A DNA stretch of 64,000 bases from Ricordea florida (GCA_949710005.1 OX453275.1:625001-689000), one strand, 5' to 3'; shown: positions 9,765-24,000, counted from the first letter of the stretch. Notes: generated by a model not told the origin, from the letters alone. Program-made: numbers and translations.

Positions 9765-11836
9765 CTAGCAATAAACTACTTGTTTGCGTGGTCCTTTCCA
9801 ATCAAAGTAGAACCTGGTTGTAAATGTCTTTGGTATGTGAACATGTGGGTTCACTTTCCGCTTTGGGAAAACTTCCTTCCTTATCTGGCTCATGGATACT
9901 CCCTCCTTTTTCAATTTAAGAACCTCCAGCATAAGTTTCTTGAGTTGAATGGCTTTTCTAGAATGAAGCCATTTTTCTTTTGTGTTGATGATGTAATTGT
10001 CAAATCCCCCTGCCTTGTCAATACATCTCATGGCATGTGTGGTAAATTTTAACTGCATTGTCTTCTCCAGAACTTCACTGTAGTATCTCTTTCTGTGCAC
10101 ATTTGGCTTCCACACCCGCTTCGTCCTGTTGATAAAAAAGGGATAACAAAATAAGCTTAAGTCAACAGTCAAGGAGGCACTGAATGCTCAGTCAACTATT
10201 TAACCCTAGACATGCCAGAGGCCGATCTAATTGGCCATGGCATACACTCCTAGATATGCCAAAGCTGATTAAATTGGCCCATGTTTCTCAAGTCAGTTTT
10301 GATTGGATTATTCTAATAATAGATGCTTGAAATTCACCAATTTAATGCTAACTACTTTCCTTAAGGCTTTCGGAAGTTATCGTAAGTGGCCGATGTATAG
10401 AAAACAGATTGGCAAAGCTAAGCGAAATCATAGCGTGAACCAAATGCATGCATTAGTGATGGCGTCCCTTTACACGAGTCATGAATCCCCTAATAACTCC
10501 TGGTTTGAAGTGGATTTGAGAGCCGATAGTAGTGACGTTTATTTGCTATCCAAAGAAACGACAATGAAGATGAGAGAGAGGGTTCAGAAGGAAGAGGACA
10601 GTGAATTGAGTGATTTGTGGACTCAAAATGTCAATGTTTGCACGTGTCTACTCGCCCAAACCTGATTCATTGTTTTGCCAAGTAATTCCCTAATTATGCA
10701 TGTGCATATATTCTTGCCCTGCTTACCATGTATAATTTTTGCTGTAGGCTACCAAGTAGACACAACTGTTATTTGATGGACAGAATTTGGATTGATGGCC
10801 TTTATTCAGCAGTCTTTCATAGATTTCTGATAGAAGTGACACCCTTGAGTTCAATTATAATTTTTTTGAATTTCATGTTGTGGTAAATTATTTACTTTGA
10901 TAACCATGGAAACAGTATTAATAATATTCTAATAACCTGCAACTGAAAGATCTGTCTATGAGGATTAAAACAGTGTTTACTTGGTTTAAATCTGACCATT
11001 GGTTGCACTTCTATGGTTATTTCAGTACCAGCACCCATTTCCACTAAAAACGCCCAGGCATTTGCAGGGTACCCCCCTAAAATAGCTGGCACACCTAGGG
11101 TAAATAACTACAAAGGAGAAAAAGAAGTACTATATATATTTTTTTTACAAAGCAGCTAATGTATGCCCCATTAATTTTGCACCAACACTGAATGGTATTT
11201 TATATATCATAAGTACAGTTTTTGTTCTGAGCATGGGCATTTTTGCTACTAAATGTAATTTTGCTACCTACATTATAGGTAAACAGAATGTTTACCAATC
11301 CGATTGTAGGATTAACAAATGTGTGTTGGTTTCTACTGAGTTTAATTAGAAGAACCTATAGATTATACGGCAGATGAATGCTCTCCAAAACAACTAGAAT
11401 TATTATTTTTGTCAATCAACCGCCTTCTGGTCACCCTACAGAAGTACAAATAAACGAAATAAGTAGTCTAAAAAATTCAAACCAAGGATAAAACTGAACC
11501 ATAACATACAGTATATCAACATGTTGGTGTAAGACTCTTCGAAATGATTTCCGCACAGGTCCCTACTTCATTATGCATGCTGAAGCTCTCTTGTCTGGTG
11601 TAATGCACGTGCAAATATTTCTTGTGTTCGAAGAACGAAATATAGTATCGTTACAGAATGCATAATGAAGTAGGGACCTGTGCGGAAATCTTACCGACTC
11701 TTCTCAGCTCGCCTTACTTTTTTCCAGAAAATGTAGTCACGTGGCCGAACATAAGTCCTTTACCGTGGTAAATCCCTTCATGTACTCGCTTTGGAAACGT
11801 CTTGAAGAGCATGAAACGAAGACCAAGAAGAACCAT
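9765..11836 (-). CDS. MRPL28: Mitochondrial large-subunit ribosomal protein bL28m
   Basis: Two exons on the minus strand: exon 1 11836-11718 and exon 2 10125-9765, joined in phase 2 with GTAAGG donor and TCAACAG acceptor, giving 159 residues. The bL28 signature spans the junction: KRVHEGIYHGKGLMFGHV in exon 1, then KRVWKPNVHRKRYYSEVL in exon 2, then TTHAMRCIDKAGGFDNYI. The protein is a structural component of the mitochondrial 39S subunit, and the N-terminus (MVLLGLRFMLFKTFPKRV) is basic and hydrophobic, as expected for an import sequence. It is closer to the bacterial/fungal L28 layout than to the longer human protein. The gene is head-to-head with RAD51AP1, with 226 bp between start codons. 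Confidence 0.88.
10126..11717 (-). other. MRPL28 intron 1
   Basis: No coding exon was recognised. A plus-strand open stretch at 10303-10665 has no family signature. Near 10205-10285 a short motif (CCTAGACATGCCAGAG / CCTAGATATGCCAAAG) occurs twice. A MITE occupies 11541-11695, only about 22 bp from the exon 1 donor. Confidence 0.5.
11533..11703. mobile_element. hAT-like MITE, about 155 bp
   Basis: GATTTCCGCACAGGTCCCTA near 11546 is repeated in inverted orientation up to 11690, with the match continuing to the ATGCAT words on each side. The 8-bp GACTCTTC occurs at 11533-11540 and 11696-11703, the expected hAT target duplication. The element lies in MRPL28 intron 1 beside the splice donor. Confidence 0.75.
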
Positions 11837-12062
11837 CACTGTAACTTCTCGAACACACGCTCGTCTCGCGATCAATGAGCTTTTTACGCAGTGCGCATGC
11901 TGCTTACGCTGTGCATGTTTACTGGCAGGAAACGCTATTTTGGCGCCACTCTTTCAATATATTCAATTCATTTTGATAGATAATGCATCATAAAGCTGTA
12001 TTTGCAAAGATATATTAACTTGGTTTTCCCCTATTTCTTCCTGGAGGCCTTAAACCACTGTT
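11837..12062. promoter_or_regulatory. Shared divergent promoter of MRPL28 and RAD51AP1
   Basis: Only 226 bp separate the two start codons. TTTTGGCGCCA at 11938-11948 fits an E2F site, consistent with known cell-cycle control of RAD51AP1 in vertebrates. GTGCGCATGC near 11891-11900 resembles an NRF1 half-palindrome, common at genes for mitochondrial proteins. No TATA box stands out. That one interval serves both genes is inference from the arrangement. Confidence 0.6.
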
Positions 12063-15000
12063 ATGTCTTTAGGAAGAAGGTCTGTCAGGTAAAATTGATC
12101 CAATTAGAGAAACATTACATTCCTTTATCAAACGGTTGAGTGGTTTATCTTCTGTTTTACTCGTGCCCCTGTTAATTATTCCTGTACGTTGCAAACATTC
12201 ACTGTCAGCAGAACGTTTTTTAGCATCCTCTCTCCTCTCAGTTAATTAAGCTATCAAAGTGTAGAGGATTGTAATTTTCAAGGAATTTGAGTGGTGAATC
12301 ATGATTGCATCGATCGCGTGACATGGTTTAAAGTGGATTTTACAATCCTGTTTTTAGACCTACGCGCTCAGCTGTTTTGTTTATATATGCATTTCCTTAA
12401 AACAAAATGAGATCGGGTTTAGTTTTAGGCTTTTGTTTTACTAAGGAATTCTTTTTCGCCTGTCTTTTCGCAGAGTGCGTAAAAAAGTCGATTATGCTAA
12501 GTATTGTGAAGATGAAACCGGGGGTGGCAATAATAGCGAAGGTAAGAGACATGCATATGGTTTATTACATTTAAAACAAGTTGGCTGCCACGTTCATTAT
12601 TTAGTTGAATCTTTCATTCCCTTCAGTCTTCACAAATGCTTTGCTACAACGAAGATGTATAAGATTACTATAAGAAAGGAAGAACATTCCATTGCCACTA
12701 ACTGATTTGTACACTTGTACAATTCTGCCATAATGATAACTATCAATTGTAACAGTTAAAGGTCGTGAGAGCTGTAGCAGTATCACCAGGCCACATTTGC
12801 AAAGGATGGGAGATGCATCAGCGGGAATCCTCCCTCCAATAAAAAAAGAGGAAAAGCAAAAAATTCTGAAATGGAAAATTAAACTGAATGCCTTCAGTCT
12901 GATTCTTACTTGCTTTTTTCACCTGACATTGCATTTGTTGTCGTTCATCACCACTGGGAAACCTGAAAAAGGCTAAGGAGTCATTGAAAATGTTATGGCA
13001 AACGTTGGAAATACTGTAGTCATGGATGTGCCTCTAAAAATTAATAATAATGATAATGATAATGAATCTGGTGAATTAAGGAAATGTTATTTACCCATAG
13101 TTACTAACAAAAACGAAAATGAATAAGTGGACTGCTAAACCTGTAATTTTATACTAGATGACTTTCAGGATGACTTGGGTCCTCTTGCAAAGAAAGGCAA
13201 ATCTATTACCAAGACTAAAGCAAAACTGAAGGATGAAGAAGCAAGGAGCAAAACCAAAGAACAAGTGGCATTAAAAAGGAAAGAGAGGTAGGAAAGATAA
13301 ATAATGACCAATGTAATTTTTCATTTTTAATACTCCTGTACTCTTACTTTTCACTGTTAGACTGAATTTGAGTTGCAATTTATATTATTTCTGCTTTCTG
13401 ATTGTTTTTTGTAGACTATCAAGAGAGGAAAAAATGTATAAGAAAGAATTAGAGGCTGCAATAGAAGCTTCTATTAAAGAATCTCACAGGTCATCAGGAG
13501 AGGACAGTAGCAGTAACACAAACATTGATGAGGAAAAAAAACAAGGGTCAGATGAAGAAGAACACGTAAAATCAAAAGCAAAAAAGCGCAGGCTTGCCTT
13601 GCCTTCTGATTCTGATGATAACAACAAAGAGAATGCTGGGTAATACTTTAAGTGCACTTAGAGAAGAAATACCTTTTGCATTTTTAATCTACACAGGTTA
13701 CCTACATACAAAAAGAATATTAATACAGACTTAACTTCCCTTTTCTTGTCCAGAGAAATCTGATTTAATTTTATAGAGAATAAGCAATTTAAAAGAGCAT
13801 TTTGAAGCCCAACATTTACCTTTTTTAGTGAGAATACAACGCTACATTAGCAAATAGCTCAATAAATACATTTTTGTTTACCTTTGTGAAATTTCTCTTT
13901 GTAATGTGTTGTCTCTTTTCCAATTCCACATTGAAAGTTAGAGCCATGTTACACAAACTTAGTTCTGTTCCATTTATTTTAGTAAACAAGAAGTCTCTTA
14001 GCCTGTCAGTAAACTTTGAAATTCTTATGGAAACTCTGAAATGTTGACTCTGAAATTCCTTGCAGCTTAAGAAAACGTAATAGTTTGTCCCATTTGTTTG
14101 TTTATAGAATGGAACTGCAAACTGCTCTTGAAAAGCAAGAGTTAAGTGAAGAACAGGAAAGTGGCAGTGATGATACAAGGCCAAAAGAAAGCAAAACAAA
14201 GTCAGTTACAAAGAAAAGTACTTCAAAACAAAAAGATGGTGGTCTGCAACCCAAACAAGATGAAGGTAATAGAGCAATAATTTATTATTGTTAAATATGG
14301 TTATTGTTGTTGTTATTGTTATTTTCTCTTTTGGGTGCAGGATGTTATTTTAAACTTAACTCTATATATTTTTTTCCTTATTTATCTGTTTAAATTTCAC
14401 TACCATATATTCAAGATTGATGTTACTGATAAAGTAAAGTACAGACTATTGTTTATTGAGGTATGTCTATCCTTTCATAAAGAAGATAGTGAGTTTGAAT
14501 TCAGCGATGATGTGAGTGATGATGAGAGTCTTAGTGGAGTGGAAGATGACAGTGACTTTGATGAGGAGGAGGGATTGAAAAAGAAGAAGAGCAAAGGACG
14601 TGGCAAGTCAACAAGTTCACCAACTAAACCAGCTATCAAACCAAGACTCAATGCAACTGGTTGGTTTGACCAGACATTGTATGACATTGCTTATCAAACG
14701 AAGTCTACATGTGAATAATTAGGCCAATTCCTTGAAAAACGTACAATAATTTTTTATACAAAAAGTGACTTATGCCCCTTTCACATACTTGCTTCAATTG
14801 TAAAATGTGTTAAAGAGAATAATATTTGCAACTCAGTAGCTAATCGTGTTACTTAAAATTAGCCAAGTGACCTGTAAATGTATAGCAATGTGTCAAAAAA
14901 TATCTTTTGAAATTTTCCAAATACTTTTTCTTCAAGTTGCCTGAAAAGGCAACCTGTGTTTTTTGGAAGACCCAGTCAGAGTCAGCATCCTTGACTTTTC

Positions 15001-18000
15001 TTTATCATTTATATTAGCTGTCTGTTTAATGCTATCATTCTTTGCATCTCAATATATTTAGAATCTAATATATTATACCGGAGTAGTTGTAAAAAGCGGG
15101 GTCTGGGTCAAAATAAAAATGAAAAAAAATTTGTTGAAAAATTTAATCTGGGTCAAAATAAAAATGAAAAAAATTTGTTGAAAAATTTAATCTGGGTCAA
15201 AATAAAAATGAAAAAAAATTTGTTGAAAAATTTAATCTGGGTCAAAATAAAAATGAAAAAAAATTTGTTGAAAAATTTAATCTGGGTCAAAATAAAAATG
15301 AAAAAAAATTTGTTGAAAAATTTAATCTGGGTCAAAATAAAAATGAAAAAAAATTTGTTGAAAAATTTAATCTGGGTCAAAATAAAAATGAAAAAAAATT
15401 TGTTGAAAAATTTAATCTGGGTCAAAATAAAAATGAAAAAAAATTTGTTGAAAAATTTAATCTGGGTCAAAATAAAAATGAAAAAAAATTTGTTGAAAAA
15501 TAAAAATGAATATTATATATGATTTAAAGAAAAGAATGAAGAGTATAACAATGGAGAATTTAGAAGAATTACGTTTTACTGAATTGAAACAACGCGCCAG
15601 AGAGCGCGGTATTCGAGGTTATTCAAGGATGCGTAAAGCTGAACTTATTAATAATCTTATTAATAATGAAAATCCGCAAAAACAATTACAAAGATTACCT
15701 CTTTTTGATGAAAGTATTTGTGATAATAAAAAGTTTAAGTATATTTGCAAACATAATAAAAATAAGTATAGGTGTAAAGAATGTGGAGGATCACAAATAT
15801 GTGAACATGGTAAACAAAAACATCAATGTAAGGAATGCGGCGGTTCACAAATATGCGAACATGGCAGACGAAAATCTTCTTGTAAGGAATGCGGCGGATC
15901 ACAAATATGTGAACATGGAGAACAAAAACAGCAATGTAAAGAATGCGGCGGATCACAAATATGCGAACATAATAAAAAAAAGTGCCAGTGTAAAGAATGC
16001 GGCGCACCTTATATATGTAAACATAATAAAAATAAGTATAGGTGTAAGGAATGCGGCGGATCTCAAATATGCGAACATAATAAAAATAAGTATAGGTGTA
16101 AGGAATGTGGGGGATCACAAATATGTGAACATGGTAAACAAAAACATCAATGTAAGGAATGCGGCGGTTCACAAATATGCGAACATGGCAAACAAAAATA
16201 TTCTTGTAAAGAATGTAGAAAAAATAGAATGAAAGAAAGATGAAATATTTGTTAAAATAATTAAGTTATATAACCCTTACTTGAGTTATATAACAAAAAA
16301 ATTAACTAAATCTTAAACTAAAAGTTATGGGAGATCCCTTAAGATCAAGTTTTTCCCATTCATTGTCTAATATGCTTAAATCAAAGTGATTTATGACGCT
16401 ATCATATTTTCGAACTGGAATCGTTGGATAATCCTTTGAGGGTATGTTTGCAAGTAGGTGTGATGGTGACAGTTTTACAAGTTCTCCATTTTTGGTTTTA
16501 TTCATATAAGAAAATTTATTATCCACTATACTACACATAAGTCTCAGCGGTTCCTTAATCTGAATATTTATGGGGTATAATTTACCCGGATTTATGACGT
16601 CAGGAACGCCTAAACCAAACCCCAAACCTCTCGTAAGTTTAATTTTAAAGTTCTTGTTTGAGTATAGATAGTCAACAGTATCAGTCTCAATTATTGTTAT
16701 CTTCTCCACATCAGGATCATTAAGAAATATTGATTGAATATTACGAAGAGAATAGGTACCGGGTTGAATTATTATGACGGCTTGATTCTTATCATTTAAT
16801 ATTATCTGTTTATCCTTAAAATTAATCAATCGTTTGGTCTGCATATTACAATCCAATAGTTGTATCTCCCGAAGATTTTTAAGAGGAGGATCTAAATAAA
16901 TCCTAGTTTCTGCCTCATACATTGTTATGCTTAACATTTTGTTTGATTACACAATATTCATCTTTAAATTTATATACTCCAAAGATATTTAGCAGGTACT
17001 TGGCTTTTATAATCATATGACGTCAACATTCCACACTTCCCTAGTAATTTCGAGCGCTGGAGTAAAAAATAAAATTTACTTTCAGGTTCTCCGGTTGTTA
17101 GGGAGCTCTGGTATGCAATCTATTGTTCTCCACGTGAACAGCGATTGTATGCAAATTAGTGCCCACGCGAAATAGTCATTTGCATCAGACTGTGCACGTG
17201 CGATTATCGAAATAGAAACCACGCTAATCCACCCGCAACAACTGTCAATGCTAATATATTCTTTTCATGCTGCGTTGAGTCAATATTATTTTCAGTGGAG
17301 CTGGTACCGCTGATTTCCTGTTTCGTCGATGGTTTTGGTTCCGTTTCAGTTCTATGAGGTAACTTTAACTTTGAAGATCCCATGTTATGGCTTATTCCAA
17401 CTTGTTTTGCTTCAGTGTTTAGGGAATTATTCACGCCAAAATTCATATCATTACTCGCTTTCATGAGTTTGTTATTAAAACCTGTCACGCTTTCAGTGTT
17501 GATTATCATATTACTCGGCATCAACCACACGCCAGGAGCAATAGCTAAATCAAGCCGTAATTTCGCTTCCTGCACAGCTAATTGATATCTTTGAATCGAA
17601 CTAGAAATGTCATTCTCGATCACACTACTTTCAAATAAAGCCAAGAATTCTTGTTGTGTTTCGATTGCACCACCGCCATTACCGTAAATTGAATTTCTTG
17701 TGTTAACTTGTGCACCCAATATGCAGTAAACAAAAGCTTCAGCGGATCGATTCAATCTACCAAGTCCGGCTTTAGTGAGCCCATGTCCGCTTGTTGGGAT
17801 AAACCAGGCATATTTGAAATTAGCAAAGTCATCGTTACGGATAAATGAAATGAGATTACCCTTTTCCTTCTTTCCGCCTTCATCAGAGAATTTATTACCT
17901 TCACCGGGCCATTGATTCGCTTCAACATCATAATTCCGCACAATATGTACATTTTGATATCCCCCTCCTTTTCCGCGATATCCTGCACCATAATCAAGGA

Positions 18001-21000
18001 ATATATCTCCTAATCCGCCGTTTCTACCCCCTTTCCATCTAAAATCGGAATTATTGGCAATTCCAAATTCTGCACACAATCGTTGATATGCAACTTTACT
18101 ATAGGGATTATTATTTATTACAAAAGGTTGCTCATCGGGTAAAGGAAGGCTTAATTCATACAGTATTCGTCTTATTGTGAAATATATATGAAAATTTATG
18201 AAGCTACTCACTACTTTAGGATAATTTAGACTCTCGAAAGGACTTATACCGCAACCAGATGTTGCACACCAAACTGCAAAGTTAAGTTGTTGAGGCCAAT
18301 AATTCATATCGGGGGCGTTCAACCATTTTCTACTCTGTTTTCCAGATTTGAATGTTACAACTTGTGATGTAAATATGTTTCTCATCTTTGCGGTAAATTT
18401 CTTCGTATTTGTAACGTATATATCCAGATAGGTTAGCATTTTTGTTAAATCAGTTGTAAAGTCATCAAAATTAATAGCAGGTATTGGATAAGATTGGTTA
18501 GTTATGGATAAACTATTTGGAAAAGAAATCAAATCACCGTCATCCAATCCTAAATCTTTCCATAAAAGTTTTTTCAAACGAGGCGAAATATTATCAATCC
18601 ATGTTTTTCCAGTAGGATCATCATTTGACATTATTGTTGTACCATCAAATTTCCATTTAATATATCCGCCATACGAATCAGATACAACTTCAAATTGACT
18701 TTGATCGGCCTTTGGATATTTATTTCTGAAATCATTGAATAATGACATTTTTTTGTTCATAACATGTTGCTTTTAAATCACCTCTTTTCTAATACCAGCG
18801 TAACAATTCCATCCTACTGGCGTTCTCTCGTATGAAAATTTCCAAGTTCGGGACCGGTTAACTCCTTTATAATTTCCGCTCGAACCTCTGTTCTTAACTG
18901 ATTCATGTTTAGGTTTTTTTCCCCATCTTTACTGTTTTTCTGTCGGATTTCTAATTTTAATGTTTCAAACTTATCCGCCTCTGATAAAATTAGAGAAAAT
19001 TCTTGGTCAGAGATTGTGTTATCTTTTAGAGCCTTTGAAACCAAGTCGTGAATGGTGTTTGCTTTTGCTTTTGCTATAGAAACTGTCTGTTCATGTTTAC
19101 TAACTTTATGGGAAAGTCGTTTAGAAGCCGCACCGAATCCAACCGATATTCCCCCACAAAATCCACCAACAACACCTAATGGGATACCAACAACAGCACC
19201 AAAACCAGTAAGAGAAGTTCCAAGCCCACTTGCAGATAGGATAACTGAAATCACTCCACTAAAAACACTTATTTTTGTAAATATACCTCTCGCTCGATTA
19301 TACTTTTTCCTAACATCCTCGTAATGTTTAATTTCCTTTTGAAGATTATTTAGTACTTCGCACGACTTTTGTAGTCTGAAATTATTTGGATCTCCATTAA
19401 TAGGTAATTGCGGATAAATTTTATTGTATTCTTCCATATTGTATTTTACTGATCAACACGATATCTTTAGACCTTTTTGTTATCTACTTTTCTTTACCCT
19501 TTCCACAAAGTATATAACCACAGCCATTATCAAAAGCCAAGCATTCTTACCCAAAAAGCTAATGACCTCACCCGCTGTTTTGAAAAGAAAGCTTACAATC
19601 GCTCCAACCATCCCTGGCAATATTTCACCTAGTTTCTTACCAATAGCTTTAAACCCATTACCAACACCTTTACCTAATGTTGTTAGACCTTTTGAAAGAT
19701 TAGAAACGATAACGCCAATAACCACACCCACAGCACTTACAACAGCAAAAACCGTAAAACCATACTTTTTGAATATAGCCTTTACACGATCGCGCAATGA
19801 CATTCTTTCATTAATTTGCTCATTCTCACTCTCACGATTAGCTATATTTTGTTCACGCTCATCAATTTTTTCTAATATTGCTTCACTTCTACTACTTTCT
19901 TCTGGCGTCTTTAATGCTTTATTATCAATGAATTGTTTTTCTTCTTTTAGTTTACGAATCTCTTCTCTATCTTTTTCATTCTCACGATCATTATCTTCCA
20001 TAATTTCTTCTGCTCTTGGGCCTAAAGCATTTTTCAATTGATCGGGAAGTTTTTTACTTTTGGTTTTTAAATTTTGAAATTCACCATCAATAAGACCATA
20101 TTCAGCCGCTCCCCTTCTATTTAATGAAATAGTTGGGACTTTTATTCCTTTTCCTATATCTTTAAAAAATGTTATAAAACTTTTAAATTTTGGGCGCGGA
20201 TATATAATTTTAATTTCATCTTCAGCTTTTTCTTGTTCTTCAATCTTAGCTACTAACAAGGGGTCTTTTTCACCACCAAATGAAGTTTCTTCTTCTTCAT
20301 CATAATTGGGATTTTCATAAGATGTGGATGTAATTGTTTGTAAATCAATTGCCTCATTATTATCATCATCATCTTTTGGATCATTTAGTCCAGTTGGATC
20401 TAAATCTTCTGGTAATTCTCCTCCTTCTGCCATAATTTTTTACTCATCAGTAAGAAATCTTTAGACCCTTTAGGCCGGTAAGAAAACTGGGCACGCAATT
20501 AACTAAAAGAATTTACTAGCCATATAACCCAACGCCAACATACCACCACCTACATATACCATCTCACCCATCTTTTGATTTTCACTTGGTCTATAATAAT
20601 CAGAGAATTTTGGTTCATGCATTTGACTATATAATTTCAAAGCTTCATCCGTTTTTGAAATATTTTTTGATGCCTGATATTTATCATCCTTTTTCTTCAT
20701 TTCCCAATCAATTAGTTTCTGTCTATTTTCCTGATATTCAGCGTAATCTTTTTGATATTTTTCTAATGCCTTATCATGTCTTATTCGTTCTGCATCTGTT
20801 TTATCACCAGAAAGATATTTTGCAAGATATGATCCACCAACAAAGGCGGTTGCATTCAAAATAGCTCCTCCAAACATAATTGCTATTGTTGCCATTTTTT
20901 AATTTGGTAAAATCTTTTGATCCTCTAAATATGTTTTTAGGTACATACTACCCGACAATACAACCACCCATTTGGCATAGTTTGTAATACTTGAGGAGGG

Positions 21001-24000
21001 ATCGTTCATAAATGATTCTCTCATGGCTTTTTTAGCTACATATCCAACTAAAGCTGCTAATCCAATAAGGACTGCTGAATCGGTAACAGTTTTCACAAGT
21101 TTGTTTTCAGTGTTCATAATTTTTTTACTACATCAGCAAGAAATCTTTAGATCCTTTTAATGTTTTGTAGTAAAAAATAATTTTCTAATTATATCATTCC
21201 GATTTTAGGAGGTTGTGGTGCTGGTTGCGGGGTTTTTATTGTAATATTTTCAGGTTCCTTCGGGGATTTATTATAATATCTCATAAACATATCAAATGCT
21301 GTAAACCCTATTCCTACAATAGATAAAACAGTGGTGAAAGATAGCTCTGGAATCCATGCTTTAGGTTCACTCTCTTCATTTTTAATCTCCTCTTGTTCCT
21401 TTTCACGCTTCATTTCCCTAGCTAATGCTTCTCTAGCTTTTTTATTGTGTTCTGCTAGTTTCTTACCAGCCGCAACCTTTTTAGGATCTTTCTCTCTCAT
21501 TTCATTACGTTTATTTTTAGGATCTTTCTTTTCGGGTTCTGGATCCATTGTAATTTGTTCAACTTCTTCTGACATTATTATTTTATTTCACAAAGTAAAG
21601 AATCTTTAGACCCCTTTAGGCCCGCGAAGCAAATCAGTATCTGGATAAGTTTTTATTTCATCCCTGCGTATTTGTTCTTTTAGCGTCTCAATATCTTTTA
21701 AAATTTCTTTAAATTTTTGGTTTTTATGATCAATCATCCTTTTAACATCTGCAATAAGTTTTAAAGCTTTTTGATTTTCAATTTCCATATCTCTTTTATA
21801 TTCTAACAACATTATTTATTTTTGTATTAAGTTATGTTCAGTAGCCTCCTCAGTTGTGTTAGAATTATCTGTAATTGTCCTTGTAACTTGTTGTATTTTA
21901 CCTATTTTAACATGTTTAGCAACCTGGAATAACCCGCTAGCAAGTGCTGTCAACCTTCCTGCTTTCAATGCTAAGAGACCCACAATGTTTGTCAGTTCGC
22001 GATTAACCAAATCATCATTCTTCAGATCTTTACAAAGAGCTTCTATATCATCTACAGGAACCATGTAAGAAATAACTTTAGAAACTAATTGAAGCGATGA
22101 ATCTACCAACCCGCCATTAATTTTCTTACCTAATACTGCCTGATATCGATTATAATATTTTTCAATGTCTTTTACCGATAATTTTTTTATATCACCAAGA
22201 CTCATATCAACCCCTAAATATTCCTTTGTAGTTCCAAGAGCTGCGAGTATTGCTAGTGATTCTTGTTTGATTTCAAGTTCATTATCTTTTACCTCAGTCT
22301 TTTCTTCTTCAATATAATCTTCAACTTCTGTCATTTTACAATTTTCTTACCTACAGTCAGGTCTTTAAATTTATAACTTCAGGCTGCCCCGTTTGGAACT
22401 TCCAAATAGCAATTAAATGGGTGTCGTAAACATAAACAAAGCCTAGAATATTTTTCAGTTTTTAATAATTGCATAAATTTTTTACTAGTTTCAGGGTCTA
22501 AATCACCGCCATAATCTTCGAAAAACATCTTCATACCTTTTTGCGATGGATTATGGAAAGTAACAACGCAAGCAACATTTTCACGGAATGGTTTTGCTAT
22601 CGATGTTAATTGCTGTGTGAGAACCCACATTGATAATCCATGATGTCTTCCTGAGAATGCTAAATCAATAAACTTGTTTGATCGTTTTTTCAAATCATTA
22701 GAAACAGCACAATCATCTAAAATTATTAATGTATTTGTTCCAGAGAATAAAGTTTGGCAATCAGTTAACAATTCATTAATCTCATCAACGTTACTAGAAT
22801 CGGGTGATAATACATAGAAACGTTTATCTCCTAAGGCAAAATTATGATAGGTTTTATTTTTAGCATAAGTTGGGCATATTAAAACAATGTATTCAAACAA
22901 TTTTCGGAATGGGCCTCGGAGTTGATCAATGATGTACTTTGTCTTTCCACAATTTGTTGGGCCCGTTATAATGCAATGAAAAGGAATTTTTTCTCGTAAT
23001 TCTTCCATATTTTAACTAATACATGATTGATCTTAAGTTTGAATTCATAACCTCCATTAATGCATCAGCTACCACAAACATGTAACAAGTCATAATACCA
23101 GACCCACTAACTTTTCTCTTCATTTCAATTTTTACACCATCTTGTGCGTTATTTAAGGCTAGACCCCCTCCATGAATATCATTATCTGGGTGAGTTCTCA
23201 AATCTAACCACAGAGCAAACTTTTTACTATAAAAATCCTTTTCCTTTACCGACCATCGGGAGGAGCCGCTGAAACGTTTCTTTACCGACTCCCATAGGTC
23301 TGAAGGTACCATTCCCTTAGAGTAGAAACGGTTTGGTACACCATTAACATCGATATTGATTGAGGTGATACCTGGATTGAAAAAATTCTCAGAGTCTCGC
23401 GCTCCTTCACCATATGGTAATGTAAACAAACATAATATCCCCGTAATTGACCTTCTAGGTAGATTAAGGTGTTGGTTTACAACGCTGTCTGTGGGTCTTG
23501 ATATTATGAAAGTTTTGTGTAGAGTTACATTCTCATAAAAGAACCCCTTTCCAACCTGATAAGCTGCTTGTGCCTCTCGGGCTAAGTATTCGCTTGATAT
23601 ACAAGAATATTCCAACTCGAGGTTTGTTATTTTGTAAGTTGGGGTCTTTGTCTTGTCAGAATAAACAACAATATCGTTAACTGCAGCTAGTGTAATCTCA
23701 AAGATTATTTGATGATCTAATGCCTTTGGATAGAAAACTCCATGATCGTTGAGAATAGGATGGTTTAGTGGGATATGGTACTTGGTGTTGTGTACTACTG
23801 CAAGTGCTACTTCCTTTGCATCTGTGTCTACCTTATCACCTGCATTTGTCCGTAGCTTCCTCGTGTTTTCAGAAGAAATACCTTGTTTTAATCTATCCTC
23901 CCGTTCTTCCTCCGTCAAGAATAAGTCATGGTAGGTCTGAAATAGGTCGTATCTTTGAGTATCCTGTAGTGTTTCACCTCCAAAAAGAACCTTGAGCCTG

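Noticed and set aside
10303-10665. 120-residue plus-strand open frame
   Set aside because: It lies in MRPL28 intron 1 and has no recognisable domain. I could not connect it to a gene.
15103-15500. CRISPR-like repeat array
   Set aside because: The units are contiguous, without spacers, and the DNA is eukaryotic.
15153-15522. Open frames of about 105-115 residues on both strands made of a 15-residue repeat
   Set aside because: The 45-bp tandem repeat is a multiple of three without stops in these frames, so they are by-products of the array.
15666-16232. Alternative plus- and minus-strand frames through the zinc-knuckle gene
   Set aside because: The 54-bp repeat keeps several frames open. Only the frame with CXXC/CXH spacing, starting at 15506, has a sensible protein.
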